From Lactuca virosa (Eukaryota; Streptophyta; Magnoliopsida; Asterales; Asteraceae), in NCBI GenBank assembly GCA_928212115.1, contig CAKMRJ010002223.1:306675945-306739944 (forward strand): a DNA stretch of 64,000 nt. Direction: 5' to 3'. Below are positions 11,803 through 23,140 of the stretch, one piece after another. The first letter of the stretch is position 1; every line of letters begins with the position of its first letter. The notes under the pieces were generated by a model. It was not told where the DNA came from. It saw nothing but the letters and a program-made list of their open reading frames with translations, and made no database searches. The position numbers and the translations under genes were made by a program.

Positions 11803-12990
11803 ATGGTTGGGACACGCCACACACCGAAAAGCAGTGGTGTTAGTGATGAGGAGATCCGCAGGTTGATTCATGAGGAGGTGGCTGCTGCCATCCGAGCCGA
11901 GATACCAGAGATGTTTGGGTCTATCAAGACCACCCTGATCGAGACTTTTGACGAGCGTTATGCTGCTCTTACTGATGCTGCTGTTGCTGCAGCCACCACA
12001 GCCGTCGCTGCTGCGAGGCCGCAGGGGGGTGACTCGTTGCTGTACCGAGAGTTCAGCAACACGAAGCCACCAGAGTTTGACGGGACGCAGGATCCGATCG
12101 CTGCGATGAGATGGATTTCTGATATTGAGGGATGCTTCTATATGTGTTCTTGCCTGGAGCATCTGAGAGTTCGGTTCGCGCTGAACCAGCTTCGCTTGGG
12201 AGCGAAGGACTGGTGGAAGTTTGTGACAGCGCACTACTCTTCTGCAGAGCGTGCCGTGGTGACCTGGGAGAGGTTCACCGCTATGTTTCGTGATGAGTAC
12301 GTTCCCCCGGTGGAAAGAGAACGTTTGGCCCAGGAGTTCTTGACCCTCAAGCAGGGTACCGAGTCTGTTACAGTGATCACCAGGATGTTCCATGAGAGGG
12401 CGATGTTCTGCCCTGAGAACGTGTCTTCCGAGCAGGCACGCATGAGTTGGTATTTGAGCATTTTGAGGAGAGACATCCGCGAGTTCGTGGCGAACTCGTC
12501 GTACTGGACCTTTACCGAGCTTCAGGCAAATGCCCAGAAGAGGGAGATTGAGCTCGAGACTCAGTCCAGGGAGGAGGCGGAGTCTCAGGGTGGGATCGGC
12601 GACCGACACAGTCCCAGCCGGCAGCCAAGCGGGCCAAGCCCGCCGATTCGAGATGAGGGAACCAGAAGGGCCGCACTTGTGGCAAGTGCGGCAAGGGTCA
12701 TGAGGGGATTTGTAGAGCAGGGTCTTGCTACAAGTGTGGCAAGGAGGGGCACATGGCCAAGGATTGCCCTAAGGGGTTTGCAGTCTGTTTCCACTGCAAC
12801 CAGACCGGACACCGGAAAGCTGAGTGTCCGCAGCTGCGGGGGTTAGCACAGAGAGCATCGCAGGGATCTGCCCCTGGTACTGTACGAGCTACCAAGAGTC
12901 AGCGGGTGAAGGCCGAGGCACCGAAGGCACGAGGGAGAGCCTTCCAGTTGACAGCGGAGGAGGTCCGCGCAGCGCCAGATGTTGTGGCTG
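11803..12990 (+). pseudogene. gag of Gypsy-1 (capsid and three zinc knuckles; one frameshift, one stop)
   Basis: The start at 11803 (MVGTRHTPKSSG) is the first Met of the conserved coding stretch; the open frame begins earlier but is leader. The capsid part contains the retrotransposon gag signature KDWWKFV and RFTAMFRDEYVPP. A one-base shift near 12590-12600 and a TGA at 12654-12656 precede the nucleocapsid. This has CGKCGKGHEGIC, CYKCGKEGHMAKDC and CFHCNQTGHRKAEC; the last two are textbook CX2CX4HX4C knuckles. The exon ends at a splice-donor-like GTATGT at 12991. Gag would form the particle and bind RNA. The frameshift and stop look like recent damage to an otherwise well-kept gene. Confidence 0.9.
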
Positions 12991-13055
12991 GTATGTGTTC
13001 TTTCACCTATTTATTTTGAGTTTATGGTGTTATGCTTATATTATGATATGCGTAG
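12991..13055 (+). other. probable spliceosomal intron at the gag/protease boundary
   Basis: GTATGT at 12991-12996 and GCGTAG at 13050-13055 bound a T-rich 65-base segment with an in-frame TGA (13017-13019). Its removal moves the frame from that of the zinc knuckles to that of the protease without loss or gain of codons. 65 bases is short but within reach of plant introns. The aligned position in Gypsy-2 also has GTATGT. Alternatives are a plain indel or a translational frameshift. Confidence 0.6.
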
Positions 13056-16000
13056 GTACATTTCTTGTGAGTTCTGTACCTACTTTGGTGTTATTTGACT
13101 CGGGTGCGAGTCGGTCTTTTGTGTCGTTAGCCTTTAGTCAGCACATCAGTATCTGTCGAGAGGCGTTGAGTCGACCTTTGCAAGTTTCCATAGCTGACGA
13201 GAGAGCGGTGTATGCCACTGATGTGATTCGAGGATGTGTACTCGAGATCTTCGGCGTTGAGTTCCCGATCGATTTGGTCCCGATTGCGATGGGAGATGTC
13301 TGTGTCATCGTTGGCATGGACTGGTTGAGCAGGTTTGGAGCGGTTATCGACTGCGAGCGACAGTTGGTGACCATACGAGACCCTAGTGGGGGAGTTCTTA
13401 CAGTTTATGGCGAGGGTACCCGTTCTGGGTCAGCATTTTGTTCGGCCGCTAGAGCGAGGCAGAGCCTACAGCAGGGCTGTAGTGGGTTTGTGGCTTATGT
13501 GGTGGATACGAGAGTAGATGCAGAGAGACCGAGGTCGGTCGATGAGGTCCCGATAGTGCGTGAGTTCCCGGATGTTTTCCCCGAGGAGTTGCTGGGTGTG
13601 CCTCCCGAGAGGCAGGTAGATTTCCGTATCGATTTGGTTCCGGGGGCAGCACCTATCGCCAAGGCGCCCTATCGCCTTGCACCACCAGAGATGCAGGAGT
13701 TATCCTCACAGCTGCAGGAGCTACTGGGGAAGGGGTTTATTCGGCCGAGTAGCTCGCCGTGGGGAGCGTCGATCCTTTTTGTCAAGAAAAAGGATGGTTC
13801 ACACCGGATGTGCATTGATTACCGGGAGTTGAACAAGCTGACGGTCAAGAACCGTTACCCCTTACCGAGGATCGACGATTTGTTCGATCAGTTGCAGGGA
13901 GCGTCTTGGTTCTCCAAGATTGATCTGAGGTCTGGATATCATCAGATGAGTGTGCGTGAGGAGGATATCCAGAAGACATCATTCAGGACTCGTTATGGGC
14001 ATTACGAGTTCGTGGTGATGCCTTTCGGACTCACCAATGCACCAGCGGCGTTCATGGATCTCATGAACAGAGTGTGCAGGCCGATGCTGGATCGTTCAAT
14101 GATCGTGTTCATCGATGACATATTGGTTTATTCGAGATGCAGAGAGCAGCATGAGGAGCATTTGAGGGAGATCCTCGGAGTTCTGAGATCGGAGAGGCTT
14201 TACGCCAAATTCTCCAAGTGTGATTTCTGGTTACGAGAGGTCCAGTTCTTAGGACACCTCGTCAACCAGAATGGGATATTGGTCGATCCGGCCAAGATTG
14301 AGGCGGTGATGAGTTGGGAGGTGCCGAGATCACCCACCGAGATCAGGAGTTTTCTAGGATTGGCCGGCGAATATCGGAGATTTATCATGGATTTCTCCAA
14401 GATCGCCGTGCCTCTCACCAGGTTGACTCGGAAGGGTGTTGCTTTTTCATGGGGTCCGGAGCAGCATACCTCGTTTGAGACACTTCGCCAGAGATTATGC
14501 GAAGCCCCGGTGTTAGCCCTCCCGGAGGGGATGGAGGATTTTGTGGTATATTGTGACGCGTCGATATCGGGATTGGGTGCGGTGCTGATGCAGAGAGGGC
14601 ATGTGATAGCATACGCATCGAGACAGCTGAAGCCTCATGAGACGAGGTATCCTACTCACGATTTGGAATTGGGGGCTGTGGTGTTCGCCCTCAAGATCTG
14701 GCGTCACTATTTGTATGGGGTTCGGTGTACCATATACACGGATCACAAGAGCTTGAAGTATCTGATGGATCAGCCCAACCTGAATATGCACCAGAGGAGA
14801 TGGTTGGATGTCGTAAAGGATTACGATTGTGAGATCCTGTACCACCCGGGCAAAGCTAATGTTGTAGCTGATGCCCTGAGCCGTAGGGCGGAGAGTGCCC
14901 CGATTCGAGAAATTTGTATGTGGTTGACGGTGATGACTCCGGGGTTGGACACCATTCGGGAGGCCCAGGCAGAGGCTGTGAGACCGGAGAACCTTAAGAG
15001 AGAGCGGGTGATTGGGCAGGTATCTGAGTTCGTGACCGATAGCCGAGGGCTTATGACCTTTCAGGGTCGGATTTGGGTGCCATACGCAGGCGAGACACGT
15101 ACCACCTTGATGGAGGAGGCGCACAGATCGAGGTTCTCGATCCATCCGGGGGCCACTAAGATGTATTTGGATCTGAAGAAAGATTATTGGTGGCCCTGTA
15201 TGAAGAGGGATGTTGCATGATTTGTTGAGAGGTGCTTGACCTGTCGCAGGGTTAAGGCCGAGCACCAGCGACCGCATGGCAAGTTGTAGCCACTTGAGAT
15301 TCCCCAATGGAAGTGGGAACAGATTTCCATGGATTTTATCACCAAACTGCCGAGGACTGCGAGAGGTGTCGATGCAATTTGGGTGATCGTTGACCGGCTG
15401 ACGAAGAGCGCTCATTTTCTTGCTATCAGTGAGAGCTCTTCTGCGGAGAGGCTGGGAGCGTTGTATGTGAGAGAGGTGGTATCGTGGCATGGAGTACCGA
15501 TCTCGATCGTGTCGGACCGAGATGTGCGTTTCACTTCCAGGTTCTGGAAGAAATTCCATGAGGGGTTGGGTACGAGGCTGCATTTCAGTACCGCATACCA
15601 CCCACAGACGGACGGACAGAGTGAGTGGACGATTCAGACGCTCGAGGACATGCTTCGAGCGTGTGTGTTGGACTTCGGAGGAAGCTGGGACACATACCTA
15701 TCATTGGCTGAGTTTTCCTATAACAACAGCCACCATTCGAGTATTGGTATGCCTCCCTTCGAGTTGTTGTATGGGAGGAGGTGTCGGACTCCCATTTGCT
15801 GGGGAGAGGTAGGGCAGCGCGTGATGGGCAACACTGAGATAGTGCTTCAGACGACCGAGCAGATACAACAGGTTAGACAGAGGTTGTTGACAGCTCAGAG
15901 CCGCCAGAAGAGTTATGCGGATAGGCGACGATCCGAACTGGAGTTCCAGGTGGGAGACTTCGTACTCCTAAAGGTGTCTCCTTGGAAAGGAGTGATCCGA

Positions 16001-16372
16001 TTAAGGAAGAGGGGCAAGCTGGGGCCCCGGTACATTGGTCCGTTCCGGGTGACCGCGAGGGTGGGCAGTGTAGCATACCGTTTGGAGCTACCTGCGGAGT
16101 TGAGCCAGATACATGACACCTTCCACGTGTCTCAGTTGAGGAAGTGTATAGCCGACGAGTCGGCGGTGGTGCCGCTGGAGGATATTCAGGCGGACGCGAG
16201 CCTGAATTATGTTGAGAGACCGATCGCGATCCGGGATCGAAAGGTCAAGGTTCTGAGGAACAAGGAGGTGCCCCTGGTTCAGGTCCAGTGGCAACATCGG
16301 AGAGGGTCCGAGCTGACTTGGGAGTCGGAGATAGAGATGCGGGAGAAGCATCCAGAGTTGTTTGCAGAGTAA
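13056..16372 (+). pseudogene. pol of Gypsy-1: protease, RT, RNase H, integrase, chromodomain (two stops)
   Basis: Domains in order: protease with DSGASRSFV (Asp codon at 13097); RT with KKKDGSHRMCIDYRELN, LPRIDDLFDQL and catalytic FIDD (14108-14119); RNase H beginning VYCDASISGLG near 14545 and with YTDHKSLKYL; and the integrase HHCC-type finger (about 15122-15262). The integrase core follows, with SMDFITKLP, VSDRDVRFTS and DGQSEWTIQTLE. A chromodomain (about 16214-16366, ending TWESEIEMREKHPELF) closes the ORF. TGA at 15218-15220 (expected CGA) and TAG at 15287-15289 (expected CAG) interrupt the finger; both are C-to-T changes. Apart from these the frame is open for over 3.3 kb, so inactivation is recent. 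Chromodomains of this clade steer integration toward heterochromatin. Confidence 0.95.
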
Positions 16373-16396
16373 GACTTCGAGGGCGAAGTCTGATTC

Positions 16397-16410
16397 TAAT
16401 GGGGGAGAAT
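16397..16410 (+). other. polypurine tract of Gypsy-1
   Basis: TAATGGGGGAGAAT abuts the 3' LTR. It is the expected RNase H-resistant primer for plus-strand synthesis. Confidence 0.9.
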
Positions 16411-18009
16411 TGTAACATCCGGATTCCCAGGTATCTTATTTTAAGTATTTATCTTGAGTTTTAGGGAGGGACTCGGCGAGTAGGCACTCAAACTCGCCGA
16501 GTAGGATCGCGAATTCTTGTCTGGATTAATGATCGGACTCGACGAGTCAATGCGTGGACTCGGTGAGTCCGCGCTGTAAAGTGAAACCCTAAATCTCAGG
16601 GCCTAAGCCCTATTTAAAGGCCCTTATGGCCGTCATTTGCGGCCACTACTCCCCTGTGAAAACCCTAGAGAGAAAAGAGAGCTTAGAGGGCATTTGGAGG
16701 CTAATTCTTCATCCTTTGGTGTTATCTTGCAAGAAGGAGTGGGAAAATCCAAGCTAGATTGATTGTGGAGCTTGGATCTGTGGTGTTCACACTAAGATTC
16801 ACATTTTGAGGTACAAGTTCCTTCCCATTTCGAGTATTTGATAGATTCCTTGAATCTAGGGTTTCCTTTGCACAATTTTGAGTTAGATTGTGAAGCATAT
16901 GAGGTCCCTTTGGTTATAGATGATAGATCTGGACCTTGAGAGGTCCAAAAGGTCCCAAGCTTCCAGCTTTATGAGGTTTCATGTGAGCCTTGAGAGTAGA
17001 ACCCCATTTTAAAGGTTATTTCTTCATTTTTGGTCTTATAAGAATTGCATGAACGTAAAGTGTTAGAAGGTTGGATCTACAGGTTGGTGAAGCAGATCTG
17101 ACCTCAAATGATCGTTTGAGTGTTTTCATGGAAGGAACTCGCCGAGCCCATAAGGGACTCGACGAGTCGAGTCGGGATGCCCCGCGATTTGCGACCTGTG
17201 ATGACCCGTCGAGTGTAGGGTTGACTCAGCGAGTCGAGTGAGGACTAGGGGCGAAGAGGACATGCATGTACTCGCCGAGTCACACGAGTGCACTCGACGA
17301 GTCTGGTCAAAGTTTGACCGTTGACTTTTGTTGACTTCTAGGGTTTGGTCAATGTTAGGGTCTTTGAGCCATGAGAGGGGTAAAATGGCCTTTTACCCTT
17401 CTGAGAGTACTAAGAGAGGGATTAGTCTATCCTTGAGGGTTGTATTGATTAGAGTGCTTATTCTATGTGATTAGGCGGGAGCTAGACCAGATTTTACCGA
17501 GCTCAAGATTTACCGAGTTACCCGAGGTGAGTCTTCTCACTATACTTTACCTAGAGTGGTAATTAGAGTTATGTGACAGAGTATCTTGTATGCTATTTAT
17601 GTGATTGTGATACACTGCATTATTTCTATGTGATTCATGTCGTGTATGTTCAGAGTTTACAGAGTTAGAACCGGAAGGTTCACAGAGTTAGGACCAGAGG
17701 GTCCACAGAGTTAGGACCGGAGGGTCCACATAGATACATCCTCGAGTGGCTAATATGTGTTATATGTGGTATTTTGGGGAACTCACTAAGCATTTATGCT
17801 TACAGCGTTGTGTTATGTGTTTCAGGTACCAGTGAGGATCGCGGGAAGGCGCCGGCATGATCAGTACACACACGAGGAGTTTTATACATTATGATCTTGG
17901 GATTGTGTTTCTATGGATTGATATGTGATACAATGACATTTTTATAATATTTATGAATGAAAGTATGTTTTTGAAAATGTGAAAAATTGTTTAAAATTTC
18001 GGTGTTACA
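16411..18009 (+). repeat. 3' LTR of Gypsy-1 (1599 bp)
   Basis: Matches the 5' LTR with scattered single-base changes. A 25-base segment present at about 10219-10243 of the 5' LTR is missing after AACGTAAAG near 17059. The lost segment contained the loop and right arm of a small hairpin (ACGTAAAG...CTTTACGT). Target duplication AGATC follows at 18010. Confidence 0.95.
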
Positions 18010-18334
18010 AGATCACTTGTTCGGAACTGAAGATTTTGTTGCTAAGATCGAATATGTCCTTCCAGATGCTGAAGTACTAGCTAAAGGACCTATTGATGAT
18101 CTGGTTCTAGGGTTTGTGTACAGGACTAAGAAGACAAACAAAAAGGACTTCTTCAGAGTCCTTGACAAACACCTAGTGCCTACAAGAGCTCTCAAGAAGT
18201 TTATCAGTCGAGCATCCAGGTCCGAAGCTCCTGAACATGTCAAGGCAAAGTTTGTGAGTCAGTTGCAGTGGTATGTCGAAGTCAGGGATTGGTTGTTTAG
18301 AGCCTACACGTTCATCAAGGAAGAAGAGAATTGA
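18010..18334 (+). pseudogene. env-like ORF of Copia-1, C-terminal part (after Gypsy-1 insertion)
   Basis: From the AGATC duplication the frame continues that of the 9210-9570 segment and runs to TGA at 18332-18334. The encoded ~107 residues are charged and look helical (LVPTRALKKFISR, EEEN at the end). The stop lies 25 bases before the polypurine tract, so this is the natural C terminus of the last ORF of the element. No known catalytic motif was recognised. Confidence 0.7.
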
Positions 18335-18359
18335 TCTGACTTGATTGCTAAGTTCACTT

Positions 18360-18369
18360 AGGGGAAGAT
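18360..18369 (+). other. polypurine tract of Copia-1
   Basis: AGGGGAAGAT directly precedes the TGTTGGAACC start of the 3' LTR. Confidence 0.8.
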
Positions 18370-19087
18370 TGTTGGAACCTGAAAGTGAACCTCTAGCAAT
18401 CAAAAACTCCGTTGAAGATCCAAAGTCAGTCAGAGTTCCGAAATAGATGATGTTAAGGAATAAGTTGGTGTCCGGACTTGAAGACTTGCTCCGGAAGAGA
18501 AGATTGTATTCCGAACCAAATAAAGGCATTCCAGAATGGATGTTATGTCCGGAATGTTAACTTGTCTGAATCAGTGTTTTGTCCATTCGCATTTATTGTA
18601 TTTGTCATTTAGCTTGATGTTACATTTCATAGGACTAAATCTATTTTGTCAACTTGGGTAATCAGAGTGTCAGGAGTAACTCTTTTATCCAGTCTTATGT
18701 ATGTAAGTCAGTTTGTACGATGTTTCATGTTCTCCTATTTATAGGATTTTTCAATGACAAATCAAAGGATGGATTGTTTATAAAAGATAATAATATTTCA
18801 GTTATTTCACATTTAAAATTATTCTCTCAAACATTCTTCTTGTTCCTCATTTATTATCTTTACTTTGATCATTCTTCTTTCTCTTCATTAATATCTTGAA
18901 TACTTTGTTGAATGCATTAACTCAGACTTGTCTGGTCTTGCCAGACTTGAATGGAATATTTCTTAGTAAGCAGACATTAATCTTAAGAATTAACTCAAGG
19001 TTTGATTTTTCAAAACTTATCCCTGCGCATCAGATCGTCCTTGTTCTCAGAGTGCATAACTCAGAACCTGCGATCCAAGGGTTTACA
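18370..19087 (+). repeat. 3' LTR of Copia-1 (right end uncertain)
   Basis: Starts TGTTGGAACC after a polypurine tract. It carries TCCGGA words near 18470-18560 like the rest of the element, and a TATA-like TATTTATAG at 18735-18743. The partner LTR is outside the window, so the end at 19087 (GGTTTACA) is provisional. Confidence 0.55.
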
Positions 19088-20635
19088 TTTGTATTTCACC
19101 CAAAACCTTCTGATTCACCACATCCATTCACTAAGCTGGGATATAAATATCCCCAAACCACCACTAAGACTACCAGTCGCACACCTTGTCCAACCACCAG
19201 GTTTTCTGAGAGTACAACTGATAAGGCTACCCTAGCCTATGCATCACTCTATGCCACTCACTGACCACGTATTCCTCCCACTAAAAACATGATCCAATAA
19301 TTGGACCCAACCGGTCTCTACCATGTCTCACATGAACTTCCATAATCATATGGGCCTCACCCACGGGTCTCACCCAGTCTATACCAACAAATAGGCCATG
19401 CCCACGAGTCACGCCCCATCGAGACCTATACAGGCCCAACCTCGCCTTGGACCCTAATGGTCCTCCTCTCATAATAGAGAGATGCTCTCCGACCCGACTG
19501 TCCGTCTTGCCCAAGGCACGAGCTGATCCTCCTTTATACTCACAAACACCCCAAGGATGGTCTACCTCAAGATGGTGAATGCTACGACCCCATCGCAGAC
19601 TTACAACAATTTCCACAACTACCTGATATCCTGGTGAATGCTACGACCACCTCATAGTCTTACGACACGTCTACCCCGCCATGGTCTTACCACACCTCTA
19701 CTATATCAACCACAATCATCCCGAGTCAAACCCGCATCCAACTGAATCCCAATCAGGTGTTCGGGTCATGCTTCGAACCCCAAAGCCTTCATCAAACAAG
19801 AATAGGCACCGAGGCTCTAACGTGGCCTTTGACCTGGATCCATCCACATGCATGCTATACATCACAAAGAAGAAGCCAACCAACTGTTGAAAGTTTTCTA
19901 AACTCCCAACTTACAAAACTCCAATCCAGATGACCAATTGATTCGTCTTCCCTCCCGACTGGGATATGAAACTCACCCTAGTTTCACACCCGATTCAGCT
20001 CCCGAAAACCTGAATGATTCTCCCCCACTAGGATTCGTCGAAGCTCTCCCAATCCACAAAATTTGATGGATTCCCAACCCATCTCACCTCCTTACAATTC
20101 GAACTATCGGCGACCTACGCATACCAATACTAGTGTTCCATTACTAGCCAATCTCAATAATCGCACAACTCTTGAAAGCCAGATGAATACTCTCCAAAAT
20201 CTCAGCAAGCCGGATAAACCTCAATCGATTCCCATGATACAACACCAAATCCTTAAGTTCTTTATGTTGGTGAAAAAGACCATAACCCTTGCTCTGAACT
20301 GGCGAATCTTCACTCCAACTTCCCATCTTCAACCCTTGCGATAATAAAATTCCCCTGGAACTTCCAATGACCAAACAAAATAATGCAGTTGCCACTTTCA
20401 TCCTCTTTCTACCACTCCTCCCCTAACAGTGGTAGAGATTTGACCCAAAGGTCCTGCCATAGACAACTATCCATCCTACCTGAACAAATGTTGTCGCATC
20501 CGAACTTTGACTTCATTGAAGAACTAACCAGCTGATCCGACCATAGACCTTCCAACAGTACCTGTGAATTGACCCCATGAAATAACCGGAACAACAACCG
20601 AACACACTGAATTCCGCTCCGCAAGATACGACCCA
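19088..20635. other. unassigned noncoding stretch, probably retroelement-derived
   Basis: No domain or LTR was recognised. A short repeated phrase (GGTGAATGCTACGACC) occurs at about 19574 and 19633. The sequence ATTCTCCCCC near 20012-20024 looks like a reverse-oriented polypurine tract, but no LTR end adjoins it. The segment may be the 3' internal part of Gypsy-2, replacing pol, or a remnant of another insertion. Confidence 0.4.
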
Positions 20636-20799
20636 CTAATGACTATTCGCATGCAAAATGGCATAAAACAATTCTTGATGGTATAACCCAAACAATAACA
20701 TAGAACTAAACCAAAGATAATGCTTACCCATACCCAAACAAGATTCCAAAGTAATATAAATACTGATAATAATTAAGAAGAAAGCAAAAGATAACATAC

Positions 20800-21974
20800 C
20801 CGCAATAGCATCTGATGAAACCCTGGCCTCCCCTGACTGACACTGCAATGCTCGATTCCTTGCTGCTGGGGCTCCTGCCCTACCGTCACGACCTTCGGTG
20901 ATCCTCACAGTAACCGGAGCATGTGCACTCACTTCTTCACCCCTTAACATCGAACAATCGGCCTTCTTATGGCCCACCTGGTTACAGTGAAAACACATCG
21001 GAGACGACCCACGGGGGCAATCCCTGCTAAAATAACCTATTTGACCACAACTGAAACATCCTCGACCTGTCTCCTGATATCCTCCCTCATGGTTCCTCCC
21101 ACATTTGGCACAATGGCCCCAAAGCTGATGGCCTCTCGAATGTGAATCCTGAGTCCTGGGCCTCTTCACCTGGCCCACTAAAATCTGATTCTGCTCTGGC
21201 TTCCTCTTCCCGAGGTGCTCCAAATCAATCTCATGCTCTCGGGCTCTAGCAATCATATCATTCAGGTTCTCACACTTTGATAAACTCACAAACTCCCCGA
21301 TGTCATCTCTCAACATGTCATGATATCTCACTTTCCTCATCTCCTCGTCCGCAACATACTGCGGAACCAACAAAGCTCTCTCCCAGAACTTGGCAGTGAT
21401 CTCTGCCACAGTCTCAGTGGTCTGGCGAAGGTCCTGAAAATCCCTCGCCAACTGTTGTACCTCCAAAGCTGGTGCAAACTCGGCCCTAAACCGGGTCACA
21501 AACTCATCCCAAGTTATCGTCTCCAGGGATTCGCCTCCCAAAGCGAAGTCTACCTCCTCCCACCAATCTCAGGCTCTGTCTTTCAGGAGACAGGAGGCAA
21601 ACCTGACCTTCGACCTCTCAAGGTAGAAACTCATCCTGAAAGCGTTAGTCATATCCGTTAACCATCTCCTACTGGCAATGGGATGGGTCCTTCTCCCCAA
21701 AGAACTCAGGAGCTCCACAAGCATGGAACTCATGTAAAGAAAAAGTGCGAGATCCAACAATATCCATAACCTCAGTACGGAATGTTCCCAGACGCTCATC
21801 CAAAATCTCCAAAATCCCCTCCTTGACTGTACCAAAGATCATAGGAGTCTGCTCCAAAATACCGCGGGTAATCTCCGACGAGATGAACTCCTACATCCGC
21901 TCATCAATCGACTTAGCTCCTGCACCTAATCCTGAACCCGAACCCAAACCTCCTTCCTGTGTGCTCATCACCAT
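20800..21974 (-). pseudogene. gag of Gypsy-2 (decayed)
   Basis: The start is the ATG at 21972-21974 (MVMSTQEG...). A TAG at 21891-21893, a frameshift near 21680 and a TGA at 21569-21571 (where ARDWWEEV-type capsid sequence expects Arg) break it. The capsid signature continues as DEFVTRFRAEFAP and RDFQDLRQTTETVAEITAKF. The nucleocapsid is damaged: the first knuckle CAKCGRNHEGGY has lost its last Cys, and the second, CFSCGQIGYFSRDC, has Tyr for His. The third, CFHCNQVGHKKADC, is intact. Coding sequence ends at a donor-like GTATGT (20799 reading down), the same place as the Gypsy-1 intron. Confidence 0.85.
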
Positions 21975-23124
21975 ACTGAAAAACAACATGCAAAAGATCA
22001 GAACATACCCAAGAATCCTCATCCCACAGGCTTCCTATATTCTCCGAAACTCTCCCTGATTCGAGTATGGATCCTGTGCTTTTAGTAGTACGGGCCCAAT
22101 ACTACCTTCCACACATATCCCTACTTTTTTCAAGAATAATCCTGAATCCTTTAAGTCACCTTCCCAAACTGATAGTTCAAGCACTCGCTAAAATAGCACG
22201 ACTAAACCCACTGAAGCACTTCCTAGGCTTTCCTAGGTTTCTGACCTCACCCTGACATTAGCTGCTGAAGAACTCCCCATGATGTCAGTTAACCACCTCA
22301 TGAATACAATCACATGCAACAAATCTTAGATAATCTTTCGAGTAAAAGAGTCATCCCTTCAACGATTAGACTCAAACGAGAGCTGCACAATAGGGTCAAA
22401 TCAATCACTCTGAGATTATTCAACCTTTGTCACATGTGACATAACATATTCACTTAATAGCTAACTCACATCACTTAAGAGTTCCACAAAGCACAAAGCT
22501 AGCAACATTCGCGCAGTAACACTCCAATCCATAGAATAACCAAAGAACATTCAAACTCACATACTACAACTCATGCTAGGAACTTCCACTCACACATCCG
22601 GTTGCCTTATGCATGAAAATTATACACAATACAAGATCAAATAGACTATCAAATAAAAGACTCTATCCTAGGACCACAACCAAACGAGGAATAGGAAATA
22701 ATGCCAATTCAATCATTCTAGGGCTATATGATCCTAACAGTATATAATTTTTAAAGCATACACTTAACAATTACTGACACCTATACATATTCCCAATCTA
22801 GCATAGCATCCAATGCTCCCTAGGCTACAAGGCATCACATATTAGGCCAATATATCATGAAATTCCTAAAAGTATCCCTAGCCTTATCCTAGCATGCATT
22901 TTTTATAACATATAATCATAACAAACATGTATGGGTATTCTAGGAATCACTTACTTGAGCTCGGCTGATTGCACGCACCACCCCTTTTGTCTTTATAAAA
23001 TCCTTTTACAAATTTACTCGTTTTTACAAAATCTTTTTAGAAACTTATTTTCTTTCAAAAGATTATCAATTCCTTAGTTTAAGTTTAGACATACACGAGA
23101 GTGTGCTTGAATCCCTCAAACCAA
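21975..23124 (-). other. 5' leader of Gypsy-2 between PBS and gag
   Basis: Noncoding, AT-rich, about 1.15 kb. No ORF or tandem repeat stands out. Position makes it the likely packaging and dimerisation region. Confidence 0.6.
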
Positions 23125-23138
23125 GGCTCTAATACCGA
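23125..23138 (-). other. degenerate primer-binding site of Gypsy-2
   Basis: Minus-strand TCGGTATTAGAGCC differs at two positions from the initiator tRNA-Met complement seen in the other elements. It lies two bases from the LTR end (TGTAAC at 23141). Confidence 0.8.
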
Positions 23139-23140
23139 CT

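Larger units (their letters stand above)
9571..18009 (+). mobile_element. Gypsy-1: complete Ty3/gypsy chromovirus (Tekay/Del-like)
   Basis: Two LTRs (9571-11192 and 16411-18009) with TGTAAC...GTTACA ends flank an initiator-Met PBS, gag, protease, RT, RNase H, integrase with chromodomain, and a polypurine tract. The 5-bp target duplication AGATC is present at 9566-9570 and 18010-18014. Protease-RT-RNase H-integrase is the gypsy order, and the C-terminal chromodomain places it among chromoviruses. Stops at 12654, 15218 and 15287 and a gag frameshift near 12595 make this copy defective. It sits in the env-like ORF of Copia-1 and is therefore younger than that element. Confidence 0.95.
1..19087 (+). 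mobile_element. Copia-1: Sirevirus-type Ty1/copia retrotransposon, 5' end outside window
   Basis: The domain order gag tail, protease, integrase, RT, RNase H is that of Ty1/copia. A long extra ORF between pol and the 3' LTR is the mark of the Sirevirus (SIRE1/Maximus) lineage. A polypurine tract (18360-18369) precedes a TG-starting LTR. The element is interrupted at 9571-18009 by a complete gypsy element, and the reading frame resumes after it. The 5' LTR and PBS lie before the window. The right edge (19087, after TTTACA) is a guess because no second LTR is available for comparison. All ORFs are broken, so the copy is old and immobile. Confidence 0.8.

Noticed and set aside
11683..12609. 308-codon minus-strand ORF opposite gag
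   Set aside because: Shadow of the gag coding strand; composition mirrors codon bias of gag and no domain is visible.
12824..13055. N-terminal extension of pol from the Met at 12824
   Set aside because: This stretch is out of frame with the zinc knuckles and includes the proposed intron; it is not a natural start.
14513..15601. 362-codon minus-strand ORF opposite pol
   Set aside because: Antisense shadow of the RT/integrase coding region.
19281..19616. Minus-strand ORF of 111 codons
   Set aside because: GC-rich low-information translation without domain; lies in unassigned repeat DNA; no promoter or partner.
20012..20024. Polypurine tract (reverse) marking the Gypsy-2 3' LTR
   Set aside because: No sequence matching the 23141-25323 LTR adjoins it.
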